From NCBI GenBank assembly GCA_019056805.1, contig DXJG01000002.1, forward strand, positions 39,855-103,854: 64,000 nt of DNA. The letters run 5' to 3'. The notes under the pieces are model-generated. The model was not told the origin of the DNA. It ran no database searches and saw nothing but the letters and a program-made list of their open reading frames with translations. The stretch is from Candidatus Baldrarchaeota archaeon. GTDB taxonomy: Archaea; Asgardarchaeota; Baldrarchaeia; Baldrarchaeales; DXJG01. This document shows positions 25,452 through 34,213 of the stretch, piece by piece. Made by a program: the position numbers and the translations under genes. The first letter of the stretch is position 1. Every line of letters starts with the position of its first letter.

Positions 25452-26828
25452 ATGGAAGAAGAAAAACACTTTATAGTTCACCCAATTGATTACCGATATG
25501 GTAGCTATGAAATGAAAAAAGTCTTTGATAGAGAAAACTGGCTACAAAAAATGTTGAAAGTAGAAGCAGCATTAGCAAGAGCCCATGCAGAAGTTGGAAA
25601 TATTCCTATGGAAGCAGCGGAATACATATCCAAGATGGCAACAATTAAACATGTAAAAATTGAGAAAGTAAACGAAATAGAAAAAGAAATTAAACATGAA
25701 ACAATGGCGGTTGTAAAGGCACTCACAGAAGTATGTGGACCATACGGGAAATATATTCATTTAGGAGCAACAAGTTCAGATATTCTAGACACAGTATTAG
25801 CCTTACAACTTAAAGAAGCTATCAATCTAATTGAAAAAGATCTGATCGAAATAGCATATTTACTAATAGATCTAGCAGAAAAAAACAAAGAAACAATTTG
25901 TGTTGGACGAACACATGGACAACATGCAATACCGTATATCCTAGGCCACAAATTTGCAATATGGGCATACGAAATCAAGTTACACATAGAAAGATTAAGA
26001 CAATGTAAAGAGAGAGTATGTGTCGGAAAAATGAGTGGGGCAGTAGGAACTCAAGCCGGATTTGGAGCAAATGCGCTAAAAATCCAAGAACTTACTATGA
26101 AATATTTAGGCATAAAACCTGCAGAAATATCTTCACAAATAGTACCACGAGACAGATTAGCAGAATTCATATGTCTACTCGCTTTAATATCAAGTTCACT
26201 GGACAAATTTGGAAGAGAGATCAGAAATCTCCAAAGAACAGAAATCCGAGAACTAGAAGAACCATTTAGAGAAGAAGTACAAGTCGGATCAAGCACCATG
26301 CCCCAAAAAAGAAACCCAATAAACTCCGAAAAAATATGCGGATTAGCAAAAATACTAAGAAGCCTGGTTATCGCCGCATTGGAAAACGTAGTGATAGAAC
26401 ACGAAAGAGACCTTACAAACAGTTCATGTGAAAGATCAATAATACCAGAAGCGTGCATTCTTCTAGACGAACAACTAAAAACCATGAAAAAAATCCTCAA
26501 AGGACTAAGAATTTACCCAGAAAACATGAAAAGAAACCTTAACCTAACAAAAGGACTAATTATGTCTGAGGCAGTTATGTTAACGCTAGTCAAAAAAGGC
26601 CTTGGACGACAAGAAGCACACGAAATAGTTAGAAAATGTGCAATGAAAGCATACAAAAACAACATGGACTTCTTCGAAGCATTAAAAACCGACAAAAACA
26701 TCCAAAAATATCTAACGGAAGAAGAAATAAAAGAAGCACTAAACCCATACAACTATACCGGAACAGCAAAAATCCAAATAGAAAACATAACAAGACAAAT
26801 AAGAAACTATTTACAAACAACAAAATAA
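25452..26828 (+). CDS. purB: Adenylosuccinate lyase
   Basis: About 458 residues of the fumarase/aspartase superfamily. HPIDYRYGSYEMKKVFD is the N-terminal PurB block, GRTHGQHAIPYILGHKFA contains the catalytic TH pair, and GSSTMPQKRNPINSEK is the superfamily signature. It makes AICAR and AMP by eliminating fumarate in purine synthesis. The track starts at TTG 25440; ATG 25452 (MEEEKHFIVHP) is preferred, with GGTG 6 bases before it. It stands alone between hel308 and tRNA-Pro. The 3' half uses mainly A- and C-ending codons. Confidence 0.94.
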   Translation: MEEEKHFIVHPIDYRYGSYEMKKVFDRENWLQKMLKVEAALARAHAEVGNIPMEAAEYISKMATIKHVKIEKVNEIEKEIKHETMAVVKALTEVCGPYGKYIHLGATSSDILDTVLALQLKEAINLIEKDLIEIAYLLIDLAEKNKETICVGRTHGQHAIPYILGHKFAIWAYEIKLHIERLRQCKERVCVGKMSGAVGTQAGFGANALKIQELTMKYLGIKPAEISSQIVPRDRLAEFICLLALISSSLDKFGREIRNLQRTEIRELEEPFREEVQVGSSTMPQKRNPINSEKICGLAKILRSLVIAALENVVIEHERDLTNSSCERSIIPEACILLDEQLKTMKKILKGLRIYPENMKRNLNLTKGLIMSEAVMLTLVKKGLGRQEAHEIVRKCAMKAYKNNMDFFEALKTDKNIQKYLTEEEIKEALNPYNYTGTAKIQIENITRQIRNYLQTTK

Positions 26829-27056
26829 CAAAAAATATAACAAAACACCAACCGGTACAACAAGCGGTTTCCGTGCTTAAAAAATTTCCCAGACCAGACA
26901 CCTATGAGTAGGGAATCTTGTTACCTTAGTACAAGAATCATACTATTTTTCGCTTAAGAGTTTTATGTCAAATAAAAGGTTAGGCCACATTAAAACTAAT
27001 TTCACCCTTTAAAATATTGGTGGGGCCGCCGGGATTTGAACCCGGGACCACCAGCG

Positions 27057-27083
27057 GACTGGCCTGCTTTTGTTTTTGCAGGT
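27057..27083 (-). other. Canonical tRNA-Pro intron (27 nt, position 37/38)
   Basis: A textbook bulge-helix-bulge can be drawn: anticodon stem CCAGC/GCTGG, central 4-bp helix CTGG/CCAG, 3-nt bulges GGA and TCC, inner stem CCTGC/GCAGG with loop AAAAACAAAA. Cleavage after the second bulge nucleotide on each side removes 27 nt. Confidence 0.9.
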
Positions 27084-27106
27084 CCCCAGGCTGGCATCCT
27101 ACCAAG

Positions 27107-27134
27107 TTCTCCGGAAAGTTGTTTCAGCTTTCCC
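27107..27134 (-). other. Second tRNA-Pro intron (about 28 nt) in the D-loop
   Basis: The D-loop would otherwise be 37 nt long. An inner stem GGAAAG/CTTTCC with loop CTGAAACAA sits on a relaxed central helix TCT/GGA (one G-G mismatch beside it), flanked by bulges AGG and AAC. Cutting AG|G and AA|C leaves a normal 9-nt D-loop. Exact boundaries could move by one or two bases. Confidence 0.75.
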
Positions 27135-27271
27135 CTAGACTACGGCCCCGTTTTTACCTTGTTTAAGAGTTTCATGTGTTGTTATATCTGTGTTGTATCT
27201 GTATGTTTGGGATTTAAGGTTTATCTTGGTTATGTTAAGTTTACTACTGGCTTTGGTTTTAATTTATGCAT

Positions 27272-27838
27272 CTATTTTGCTGTTATTTCTTTTAATGTGG
27301 TGTATATAGGTCCTTTGGGTGTTAATTGACTTCTCATCAGCTTTACAGATCGTACTTCCATATCTCCAAATGTAATGTTTGCTAATTCCATTAGTTTTTT
27401 AGATAGTAGCGGTTTCTTCTTGACGAATTTTACTCTAAAAATTGTACAGTGTGGTATGTATTGTTTTCCTTCCGGTTTAAATCCCAGTTTTTTTAATCCC
27501 TTTTCTATATGATTATATATATCTATAATATGTTCGGAACCTTCTCCAGCACCGACCCAAATTACTCTAGGTCTACTAAGACTTGGAAACGCGCCTATTC
27601 CCTTTACAACGAGTTGAAAAGGAACAAAATCAATTTTCTGTAAAATTCTATATATTTCATCCACCTGTTCGCTTGTGATATTTCCTAAAAAACGTATTGT
27701 ATAATGGAGGTTTTGCGGTTCTACAGGTTTCATTTTTGCGGCATTTATATTTTCTATCTCTTTTTGTATCTGTACAATTCTATTTACAATCTCTGGTTTA
27801 TCGATATCTATCGCTATAAATGCTCTAATTCTTTCCAT
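27272..27838 (-). CDS. thpR: RNA 2',3'-cyclic phosphodiesterase (2'-5' RNA ligase family)
   Basis: A 188-residue LigT/2H phosphoesterase. The two catalytic HxTx motifs are LHYTIRFLG (about residue 45) and PHCTIFRVK (about 128). MERIRAFIAIDIDKPEIV at the N-terminus is typical. It hydrolyses RNA 2',3'-cyclic phosphates and ligates tRNA halves in vitro; its place directly downstream of an intron-bearing tRNA may be coincidence. GAGGGA precedes the ATG. Confidence 0.93.
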   Translation of the reverse strand: MERIRAFIAIDIDKPEIVNRIVQIQKEIENINAAKMKPVEPQNLHYTIRFLGNITSEQVDEIYRILQKIDFVPFQLVVKGIGAFPSLSRPRVIWVGAGEGSEHIIDIYNHIEKGLKKLGFKPEGKQYIPHCTIFRVKFVKKKPLLSKKLMELANITFGDMEVRSVKLMRSQLTPKGPIYTTLKEITAK

Positions 27839-28433
27839 AGTGATCCCTCTTAATACCTCTCTGTATAAATCTTATATAGCTTTAGAGAAATAAACTCTAT
27901 TTTTCGCCATATATTTTTTATGAGGGGAGAACTGATTTAACCATAACATGATAAGGGTCATGACATCAAAAGCAAATAAGAAAAACATGTTACTTATTAT
28001 CCTATAGTAAAAGAACGACACTCATCTATTGAAGAACGGTTAAGGGTTGATATCTTTAATTGATATTTATCGAAATAGAAATGATAAAGAGAAAAGTTGT
28101 GAAAAACAGCGAAGCTTAACAGCACGACGAAGCCAAATTCATTGAATATTTTCTAAGAAATGTTCTAACTTGCTCGCCTTGTACTATTTCTCACCTTAAG
28201 TTTTTCATCAATTAACATAGGTTAATGTTTAAATCTTTAGGTATAACGATATACAAAAAAGTAAAAAAGAAAAGATAATCGTTAAAAGAATAGACACTAG
28301 CAAGAAAAATGCCATGCATTTTAAAAAATAATGTTCCATGTTCATTTTTTTATTTATCGCAAAAAAATTTAAATTACGTTCGAAGTAAAAAGGAAAGAGA
28401 GGGATTAATATGATTCAAATCTGAGGTGGTCAA
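27839..28433. other. Intergenic region, nothing recognised
   Basis: About 595 AT-rich bases between thpR and the AAA ATPase. I find no convincing ORF, tRNA, box C/D or H/ACA RNA or repeat. The promoters of the two divergent genes must lie here. The RBS of the next gene (GAGGTGG) ends the region. Confidence 0.5.
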
Positions 28434-29579
28434 GTGACACGAAAAAACCATAAACTACGTCATGCATCAACAAGTACTAGTGAACTCGATAAAGCAAGAG
28501 CAAGCGGCAAGAAAATCAGTATACCTTCCCTAAAACTAGTGGTTCTAAAACCTATAGGATATCCCCTTCGATCTATTGGTGATGAAAGACCAATCTCCAT
28601 TACAACGGACAATATAAAGCTTTTTGAAGCATATGCAAAGGAGCAATGGTCTGGCTTTTATGTTAAAGAAGGCGATTTTCTCTTCGATCAATTTATGTAT
28701 CCCGACTTTGCTTTCGAGGTAGTAAAAGTTTCGCCTCGTGGTGGAGGTAGAATTAGCAATAAAACAGAAATTCGCCTTAAAGTAGATACTTTAAGTCCAG
28801 TCGTTCGAGAAATTCCTAAAGTTAAATTTTCTGATGTCATTGGTCACGAAAAAGCAAAAAATAAGTGTAAAATCATTCAAAAATATCTAAAGTATCCTGA
28901 AAAATTTGGAGAATGGGCCCCGAAAAACATCCTCTTTTATGGGCCTCCTGGAACTGGAAAAACCATGATGGCTAAAGCTTTAGCTTCTGAAACAAATGTA
29001 CCTATCTTCTTAACTAGAGCGACAGATCTCATAGGACTTCATGTAGGTGATGGGGCAAGAAGAGTTCATCAACTTTTTGGTGAAGCAAGAGAATCTGCTC
29101 CTTGTATAATTTTCATAGATGAGCTTGATGCAATAGGGTTAGATAGAAGATACCAATCTATTAGGGGTGACGTCTCCGAAATAGTTAATGCATTGCTTTC
29201 AGAAATGGATGGATTAAATCCTAATCTGGGAATTGTCACAATTGGTGCGACAAATGCTCCGGAACTTCTTGACCCAGCTATAAGAAATAGATTTGAAGAA
29301 GAAATAGAATTTCCACTACCTACAAAAGAAGAAAGATTCGAAATATTGAAGCTCTACGCGAAACGCTTACCTCTTCCAGTAAAAGTTAACCTGTGGAAAA
29401 TAGCAGAGGAAACAGAAGGATTTTCGGGTAGAGATTTGAGAGAAAAAATTCTAAAGAATGCTCTTCACATGGCAATTCTAAAAAATAGACGAATAATCGA
29501 TGAAAAAATTTTAAGAGAGGTCTTGACTTTCGCAAGAAAACAGTTAAAAATGGATGGATGGACGGGAATGTTCCTTTAA
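28434..29579 (+). CDS. AAA ATPase (MJ1494-like, 26S-protease-regulatory-subunit family)
   Basis: A 381-residue protein with an N-terminal domain of about 130 residues and one AAA module. Walker [17 protein letters not shown], Walker [17 protein letters not shown], second region of homology [11 protein letters not shown] and [22 protein letters not shown]-terminal helical lid ([21 protein letters not shown]) follows. It looks like the archaeal AAA family related to proteasomal ATPases but lacks a coiled coil and a C-terminal HbYX motif (it ends in GMFL), so it is probably not PAN. Substrate unknown. GTG start with GAGGTGG upstream. Confidence 0.82.
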   Translation: MTRKNHKLRHASTSTSELDKARASGKKISIPSLKLVVLKPIGYPLRSIGDERPISITTDNIKLFEAYAKEQWSGFYVKEGDFLFDQFMYPDFAFEVVKVSPRGGGRISNKTEIRLKVDTLSPVVREIPKVKFSDVIGHEKAKNKCKIIQKYLKYPEKFGEWAPKNILFYGPPGTGKTMMAKALASETNVPIFLTRATDLIGLHVGDGARRVHQLFGEARESAPCIIFIDELDAIGLDRRYQSIRGDVSEIVNALLSEMDGLNPNLGIVTIGATNAPELLDPAIRNRFEEEIEFPLPTKEERFEILKLYAKRLPLPVKVNLWKIAEETEGFSGRDLREKILKNALHMAILKNRRIIDEKILREVLTFARKQLKMDGWTGMFL

Positions 29580-29596
29580 CTGGAGAGTGAAAATAT

Positions 29597-30244
29597 TTGA
29601 AACTGGTTCTGGGGGTCTGCGGGCTTCCGGCTTCCGGAAAATCTACTTTTATAAATTTTTCTAGAGAGTGGTTAAAGCTAAAGGGTTGGTCTTCTCTTTC
29701 TATAAAAATGAGTTATGCTCTCTTCACCTATTACAAAAACTTATTTGAAAAAAAATTTGGTGTTAAAAATTATAAAGAAGTAAAAAGACATATGTTTCAG
29801 AAAATAGGTGATGTTGCGAGAAATGAACTTGGAGAGGATGCTATAGCAATTTTAACTTACCGCCTACTTAATGAGCAAGTCATGAAACATAATGATGTGG
29901 ATGTTGTATTTATTGATGGAATAAGAGATGCTGGAGAAGTTAAATATTTTGACAAAAAGTTCGACGACATATTTTATCTAGTTGCAATAGAAGCTTCCCT
30001 AGAAATTCGATTAAAAAGAGCAGCTGAAAGAAATGAGGGAGAAAAAGATAAGCTTCAAAAAGAAGAATTTATACAAAGAGATGTCTGGGAACAAGAAAAA
30101 TATCAAAAAACAATTAATATGGCCAAGAAAATACTAAAAGAAAATAAAAGATTTTTTAAAATAACAAATACAGGAACAAAAACAGAACTCGAGAAAAAAA
30201 CAATAGAGACATTAAAAACTATTCTATCAAATCTCAAATCTTAA
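29597..30244 (+). CDS. Nucleoside/nucleotide kinase-like P-loop protein (UPF0200 family)
   Basis: 215 residues. Walker A GLPASGKST at residues 8-16, VVFIDGIRDAGEVKYF as the Walker-B-like block, and a lid-type region IRLKRAAERNEGEKDKLQKEEFIQRD. This is the archaeal UPF0200 family, related to dephospho-CoA and adenylate kinases; the reaction is not established. It lies 17 bases after the AAA ATPase and 25 before the UPF0201 gene, a recurrent archaeal pairing. Start TTG 29597 with GAGTGA upstream. Confidence 0.8.
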   Translation: MKLVLGVCGLPASGKSTFINFSREWLKLKGWSSLSIKMSYALFTYYKNLFEKKFGVKNYKEVKRHMFQKIGDVARNELGEDAIAILTYRLLNEQVMKHNDVDVVFIDGIRDAGEVKYFDKKFDDIFYLVAIEASLEIRLKRAAERNEGEKDKLQKEEFIQRDVWEQEKYQKTINMAKKILKENKRFFKITNTGTKTELEKKTIETLKTILSNLKS

Positions 30245-30269
30245 CACTTAACAATTAGGGGTTATTCTC

Positions 30270-30704
30270 ATGATAAAAATACGAGTTGAAGCACCACTAT
30301 ACCCAACGGAAGACTTTAATAAAGTAAAAAAGGCTATCGAAAACATCATACCAGGTATCGACTGCAAAATAGAAAAAATAGGTAAAAACACGTACATAGT
30401 AGGAGAAATTGAAGGAGTAAAAGGATTAAGACTCTTTCATCAACAGCTAAGAGAACAACAGATTCTTGATACCGCTAGATCGGTACTTAAAAGAGGCGTA
30501 AGTGGAAATACCATTATATTTTATATTCGCAAACAAGCAGCTTTCATGGGCAAAATACATTTTTGTGATGCCTATGCAGAAACACCCTTAGGTCCAATCA
30601 CTATTCAAATCACGTCAGATGATCCTCAAAAAATCATAGATTGGCTTGCACCTCCCACAAAAAGAGGACAACCAATATTTGAAATAAAAATTCAAGAAGA
30701 GTAA
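30270..30704 (+). CDS. UPF0201 family RNA-binding-like protein
   Basis: 144 residues beginning VEAPLYPTEDFNKVKKAIENIIPGI, with LFHQQLREQQILDTARSVLKRG in the middle and PLGPITIQITSDDPQKIIDWLAPPT at the end. These match the archaeal UPF0201 family, whose fold resembles the ribosomal L5/RNA-binding type; function is unknown. It follows the UPF0200 gene and probably shares its transcript. Its 3' end overlaps the convergent RNase Z gene by 13 bases. Confidence 0.82.
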   Translation: MIKIRVEAPLYPTEDFNKVKKAIENIIPGIDCKIEKIGKNTYIVGEIEGVKGLRLFHQQLREQQILDTARSVLKRGVSGNTIIFYIRKQAAFMGKIHFCDAYAETPLGPITIQITSDDPQKIIDWLAPPTKRGQPIFEIKIQEE

Positions 30705-31609
30705 GGTATATGGATAGTCAAAAAATCATAGGAAATAAAACTTGCAGGAAATATATCTCTTATTTCCTTTTCTAGTTTTTTCACATCTTCTTCTGTATAT
30801 CTCGGGCTGATATGAAATATTGCTAGTCTTTTTACACCAGCTTTTAAAGCGATTTTTGCTGCATCAATAACGGTTGAATGTCCACCTTCTAAAGCTTTTT
30901 CCTTTAAATTTTGATCAAAAGTTCCGTCGTGAATTAAAAGATCAGCTCCTTGTGCAAATTTTATCATTTCACTACAAGGTCTAGTATCTCCACTATAGAC
31001 AATCTTTCTACCTGGTCTAGGTTTTCCAACAACCTGTTCGGGACGAATAACTCTTCCATTTTCTAATGTAATAGGTTTTCCCAGTTGAAGCTTTTTCCAT
31101 AAAGGCCCTTTTGGTACACCTAGAGCTTCTGCCTTTTCGGGGGAAAATTTTCCTGGTCTAGGTTTTTCGATCAAAGCATAGGCAAGAGTATAAACTCCAT
31201 GATCAACAGGAGTACATGTTACATAATAGTCTTCTTCTTCAACTACTAGTCCTTTTTCAATCTCAGAAACTTTCACATCGAAAGTTAATGTAAATTTTAC
31301 AGTCTTTATAATGGCCTTCAAAAAATCACTAATTCCTGGGGGACCATAAATTTCTAGAGGTTTATCCCGGCCTAAAAGTGAAAAAGTTTGAAGTAAACCC
31401 GCTATACCAAGTACATGATCACCATGAAGATGAGTAATAAAAACCTTGGATAATTTGCCAATTTTTAAGTCAGATTTAAGTATTTGTCTTTGAGTTCCCT
31501 CACCACAGTCAAAAAGTAATAATTCCCTTTCTTTTCTAATTGCAATAGCGGGTAATCCTCTATCTTTCGTAGGCATACTGCCTGATGTTCCCAAGAATGT
31601 TATTTTCAA
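30692..31609 (-). CDS. rnz: Ribonuclease Z (tRNA 3'-processing endonuclease)
   Basis: About 305 residues, metallo-beta-lactamase fold. FLGTSGSMPTKDRG at the N-terminus, HLHGDHVLGIAGLL as the zinc-binding histidine motif, VDHGVYTLAYALIEKPRPGKF, YSGDTRPC and a late H in AIFHISPRY. It removes tRNA 3' trailers. The track start GTG 31618 is inside the GAGGTG RBS; TTG 31609, 6 bases after it, is the likely start. Both tRNAs in this window encode CCA. Confidence 0.95.
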   Translation of the reverse strand: MKITFLGTSGSMPTKDRGLPAIAIRKERELLLFDCGEGTQRQILKSDLKIGKLSKVFITHLHGDHVLGIAGLLQTFSLLGRDKPLEIYGPPGISDFLKAIIKTVKFTLTFDVKVSEIEKGLVVEEEDYYVTCTPVDHGVYTLAYALIEKPRPGKFSPEKAEALGVPKGPLWKKLQLGKPITLENGRVIRPEQVVGKPRPGRKIVYSGDTRPCSEMIKFAQGADLLIHDGTFDQNLKEKALEGGHSTVIDAAKIALKAGVKRLAIFHISPRYTEEDVKKLEKEIRDIFPASFISYDFLTIHIPYSS

Positions 31610-31619
31610 ATAAAACACC

Positions 31620-32660
31620 TCACATATTTCTTAAAATAGCTATTTTACGTGTCAAGCTCTTGTGAACACGCATCAAATAACTTTCAACAAGTTTAAGACC
31701 AAAGTTCTCTGCAAATTCTTCAAGAGGAATCCAAAGAGGAGTAGCTATCACCATATAACTACCCTTCTTCATCAGTGGTGAAGCATTTTCAATAAACGCA
31801 TAAATTAGCTTTCTAAGAGGGCTACCCATAGTAGAAGAAGATATTCCATAGGGAGGATCAGTGCTAATAGAATCTACCTTCGATATTGTTATAAGTCTCG
31901 CATCAGCGATAAACAACGCATTTACATCTAGACCATAGTGCCTAAGGTTATACATAGCGCCCCTAATCATTTTAGCACTAACATCAGAACCAATGACTCT
32001 ACACCCTATTAAAGCAGCTTCAATCAAAATTCCTCCGGCTCCACAAAAAGGATCATAGAAAATACTATTAGCCCTTGCTCGGGAGAGGTTAACTAGAAGC
32101 CTAGAGAGAAAAGGACTCATAGAACTTGGGTGCATATATGGACGTAGATGCGTCGCTCTTAAATTAAACCTCCCTCGTTTAATTTTAGCCATACAAAGAC
32201 CAAAAACAAAATTTTCTTCTGTTAAAACACCATAGAAACAAACATCCGGATTTGTCAGGTCAACTTTAATTTTTTTTCCAGAATTTTTCAATATATTCTC
32301 GCCGAGGAGTTTTATCAATTCAACACTATTTATATGCGGAGAATATTGCTTTATACGTTTAACTTCAACAAGAAAACTGGATTTTCCATCCAAAATACTA
32401 TCAAACGGAACATCTTTCATACAACTATTAATATCAAAAATATTAGCTTCACAACAAAATAAAAGTTTGCAGCAGACATGCGTATAAGCAGCACGCTTGG
32501 CAACAACTTTGCACGGATCACTAGAACATTTTAATATAATTACTTGATTCAATACATCAATAATCTTATACTCGATACCCTCACTTTCTAAAATGGCTCT
32601 TAATTCAGCAAAAGGAAGAGATTCCAACTCTCCAGAAACAACGAAGAAATACTCATTCAT
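31620..32660 (-). CDS. tRNA (guanine10-N2)-dimethyltransferase, THUMP domain
   Basis: About 346 residues. An N-terminal THUMP-containing region (SCMKDVPFDSILDGKSSFLVEVKRIKQY) precedes a Rossmann methyltransferase. FYDPFCGAGGILIEAALIG is motif I, VIGSDVSAKMIRGAMYNL motif II, and TDPPYGISSSTMG the DPPY catalytic motif of exocyclic-amine methylases. It makes m2G/m2,2G at tRNA position 10. The track starts at 32777; ATG 32660 is favoured because GAGGTG lies 6 bases upstream and the protein then starts at MNEYFFVVSGE. The rnz start lies 11 bases beyond its stop. Confidence 0.88.
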   Translation of the reverse strand: MNEYFFVVSGELESLPFAELRAILESEGIEYKIIDVLNQVIILKCSSDPCKVVAKRAAYTHVCCKLLFCCEANIFDINSCMKDVPFDSILDGKSSFLVEVKRIKQYSPHINSVELIKLLGENILKNSGKKIKVDLTNPDVCFYGVLTEENFVFGLCMAKIKRGRFNLRATHLRPYMHPSSMSPFLSRLLVNLSRARANSIFYDPFCGAGGILIEAALIGCRVIGSDVSAKMIRGAMYNLRHYGLDVNALFIADARLITISKVDSISTDPPYGISSSTMGSPLRKLIYAFIENASPLMKKGSYMVIATPLWIPLEEFAENFGLKLVESYLMRVHKSLTRKIAILRNM

Positions 32661-32872
32661 GATATACACCTCAATATCACTCACCATATATATCAAAACC
32701 ATTAATAGAATTTGCTTTTGTAAAAAGTCTAAACCCGGTTCGAGTTTAACGTAAAAAAGAGTAGTAACTATTAACATAGGTTGTACATCAAGGGGCTTGA
32801 ATGGAACACTTTACAAACTTGCAGAAAGACTTTTATTTAAAAAATAGTGAATTACGAGTAGGAGGAAACAAA

Positions 32873-33928
32873 ATGATAAAGGAAGCAACCGCACCTCACA
32901 CAAAACTGCCAGATAACAAAGTAAGGTGTGATCTTTGCCCTCGACATTGCGTGTTAGAAGTTAATAAGATTGGTGCATGTAAAACGAGGAAAAACATAAA
33001 CGGAAAACTATATACATTAATCTATGGATCCGTTTCAGCTATGGCTGTGGATCCCATAGAGAAAAAACCGCTTTTTAACTTCTATCCAGGAAGTTTAGCC
33101 TTCTCTATCTCAAGCGTTGGTTGTAATTTCTTTTGTAAATTCTGTCAAAACTGGCACTTATCACAATCATCCCCGGGACAAATAAAAACAGAAGAAGTTC
33201 CACCAGAAAAAATAATAGAATTAACAAAACGTTATAAATGTGAGTCCATTGCTTATACCTATAATGAACCCCTGATTTGGTGGGAATATGTTTTAGACGT
33301 ATCTAAACTTGCGCATAAAGAAGGTATATTTAATGTTCTCGTTACTAATGGGTATATTACTTTAGAGGCTCTAGAAGAACTTCTGCCCTACATAGATGCT
33401 GCAAATGTCGATGTTAAGGCTTTCAAAGATAGTTTTTATCAAGAGCTATGCGGTGTTCCCAGCTTAAAGCCTGTACTTGAGACTTGCGAGATGATGAAGG
33501 AGAAAGGAATTCATGTAGAAATTACCAACCTCATTATTCCAGGCTATAATGATGACATAGAAGAGATTAGATCTATTTGCAAATGGGTAGTTGAAAAATT
33601 AGGACCAGATACTCCTTTACATTTCTCTAGATTTTACCCACATTACAAAATGACTTACGTATCACCCACTTCAACATCTACTCTAGAAAAAGCTAGAAAA
33701 ATAGCCTTGGAAGAAGGTGTACATTACGTTTATATAGGTAATGTTCCGGGGCATGACGGTGAAAATACTTATTGTCCAGGGTGCGGTAAACTTTTGATAA
33801 GACGATTTGGATTCGATGTAGTTGAATGGAATTTAACCGAGGAAAATAAATGTAAATATTGTGGTAAAAAAATAGCTATAAGAGGTAAGTTTGTTAAAAG
33901 AGGTGGATGGATACCATTTATAATTTAA
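32873..33928 (+). CDS. amrS: AmmeMemoRadiSam-system radical SAM enzyme
   Basis: About 351 residues. An N-terminal cysteine cluster (VRCDLCPRHCVL, IGACKTRKN) precedes VGCNFFCKFCQNWHLSQS, the CX3CX2C radical-SAM cluster. The C-terminal part ends in a zinc ribbon (CPGCGKLLI...CKYCGKKIAIRG). It belongs to the AmrS family, which co-occurs with Memo and AMMECR1 proteins; its reaction is unsettled. Start ATG 32873 has GGAGG 7 bases upstream; the track start at 32801 has no RBS. A zinc-ribbon gene follows after 21 bases. Confidence 0.88.
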   Translation: MIKEATAPHTKLPDNKVRCDLCPRHCVLEVNKIGACKTRKNINGKLYTLIYGSVSAMAVDPIEKKPLFNFYPGSLAFSISSVGCNFFCKFCQNWHLSQSSPGQIKTEEVPPEKIIELTKRYKCESIAYTYNEPLIWWEYVLDVSKLAHKEGIFNVLVTNGYITLEALEELLPYIDAANVDVKAFKDSFYQELCGVPSLKPVLETCEMMKEKGIHVEITNLIIPGYNDDIEEIRSICKWVVEKLGPDTPLHFSRFYPHYKMTYVSPTSTSTLEKARKIALEEGVHYVYIGNVPGHDGENTYCPGCGKLLIRRFGFDVVEWNLTEENKCKYCGKKIAIRGKFVKRGGWIPFII

Positions 33929-33949
33929 GATTTAAATTGGTGATAAACT

Positions 33950-34159
33950 ATGCCTGTATGTCCTGAATGTGCTGCAGAAATGAAATGGGATCGCAATAGA
34001 TTTATGTATGTTTGTAAGACTTGTGGACTTGCTCTAAGAAGAGAGGAGTTAGATAGAATTAGAGATAAACAGAGAAGAGAAGTTTTAACAGAGGAAGAAG
34101 AAAAGAAAAAAAGGAGAAAAGAATATCTAGAATGGTGGCTATCAAAGGAGAAAAAATAA
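33950..34159 (+). CDS. Small zinc-ribbon protein
   Basis: 69 residues. CPECAAEMKWDRNRFMYVCKTCG forms one CX2C-X13-CX2C zinc ribbon. The remainder is a highly charged helix (REELDRIRDKQRREVLTEEEE). It is probably a nucleic-acid or protein-binding factor cotranscribed with amrS. No specific family is recognised. Confidence 0.75.
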   Translation: MPVCPECAAEMKWDRNRFMYVCKTCGLALRREELDRIRDKQRREVLTEEEEKKKRRKEYLEWWLSKEKK

Positions 34160-34213
34160 ATTATCGCCCATAAATAACAGCTCTTAGGATTAGTTCATAC
34201 CATTTTTAATGTT

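Larger units (their letters stand above)
27018..27149 (-). tRNA. tRNA-Pro (anticodon GGG) with two introns, CCA encoded
   Basis: The acceptor is GGGGCCG/CGGCCCC with A73 and encoded CCA (27018-27020). The T-arm is CCGGG-TTCAAAT-CCCGG, the D-stem GTCT/GGAT and the anticodon stem CCAGC/GCTGG. Exons are 27149-27135, 27106-27084 and 27056-27021, totalling 74 nt. Joining them gives D-loop AGCTTGGTA and anticodon loop CTGGGGC, hence anticodon GGG. The two interruptions are described separately. Splicing needs the archaeal tRNA endonuclease. Confidence 0.93.

Noticed and set aside
26018-26269. Plus-strand ORF of 83 aa within purB
   Set aside because: It is a shadow frame of the well-supported purB coding sequence.
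27839-28433. Hidden small gene or RNA between thpR and the AAA ATPase
   Set aside because: Short open frames exist but none has an RBS with the usual spacing or a recognisable motif, and no RNA fold stood out.
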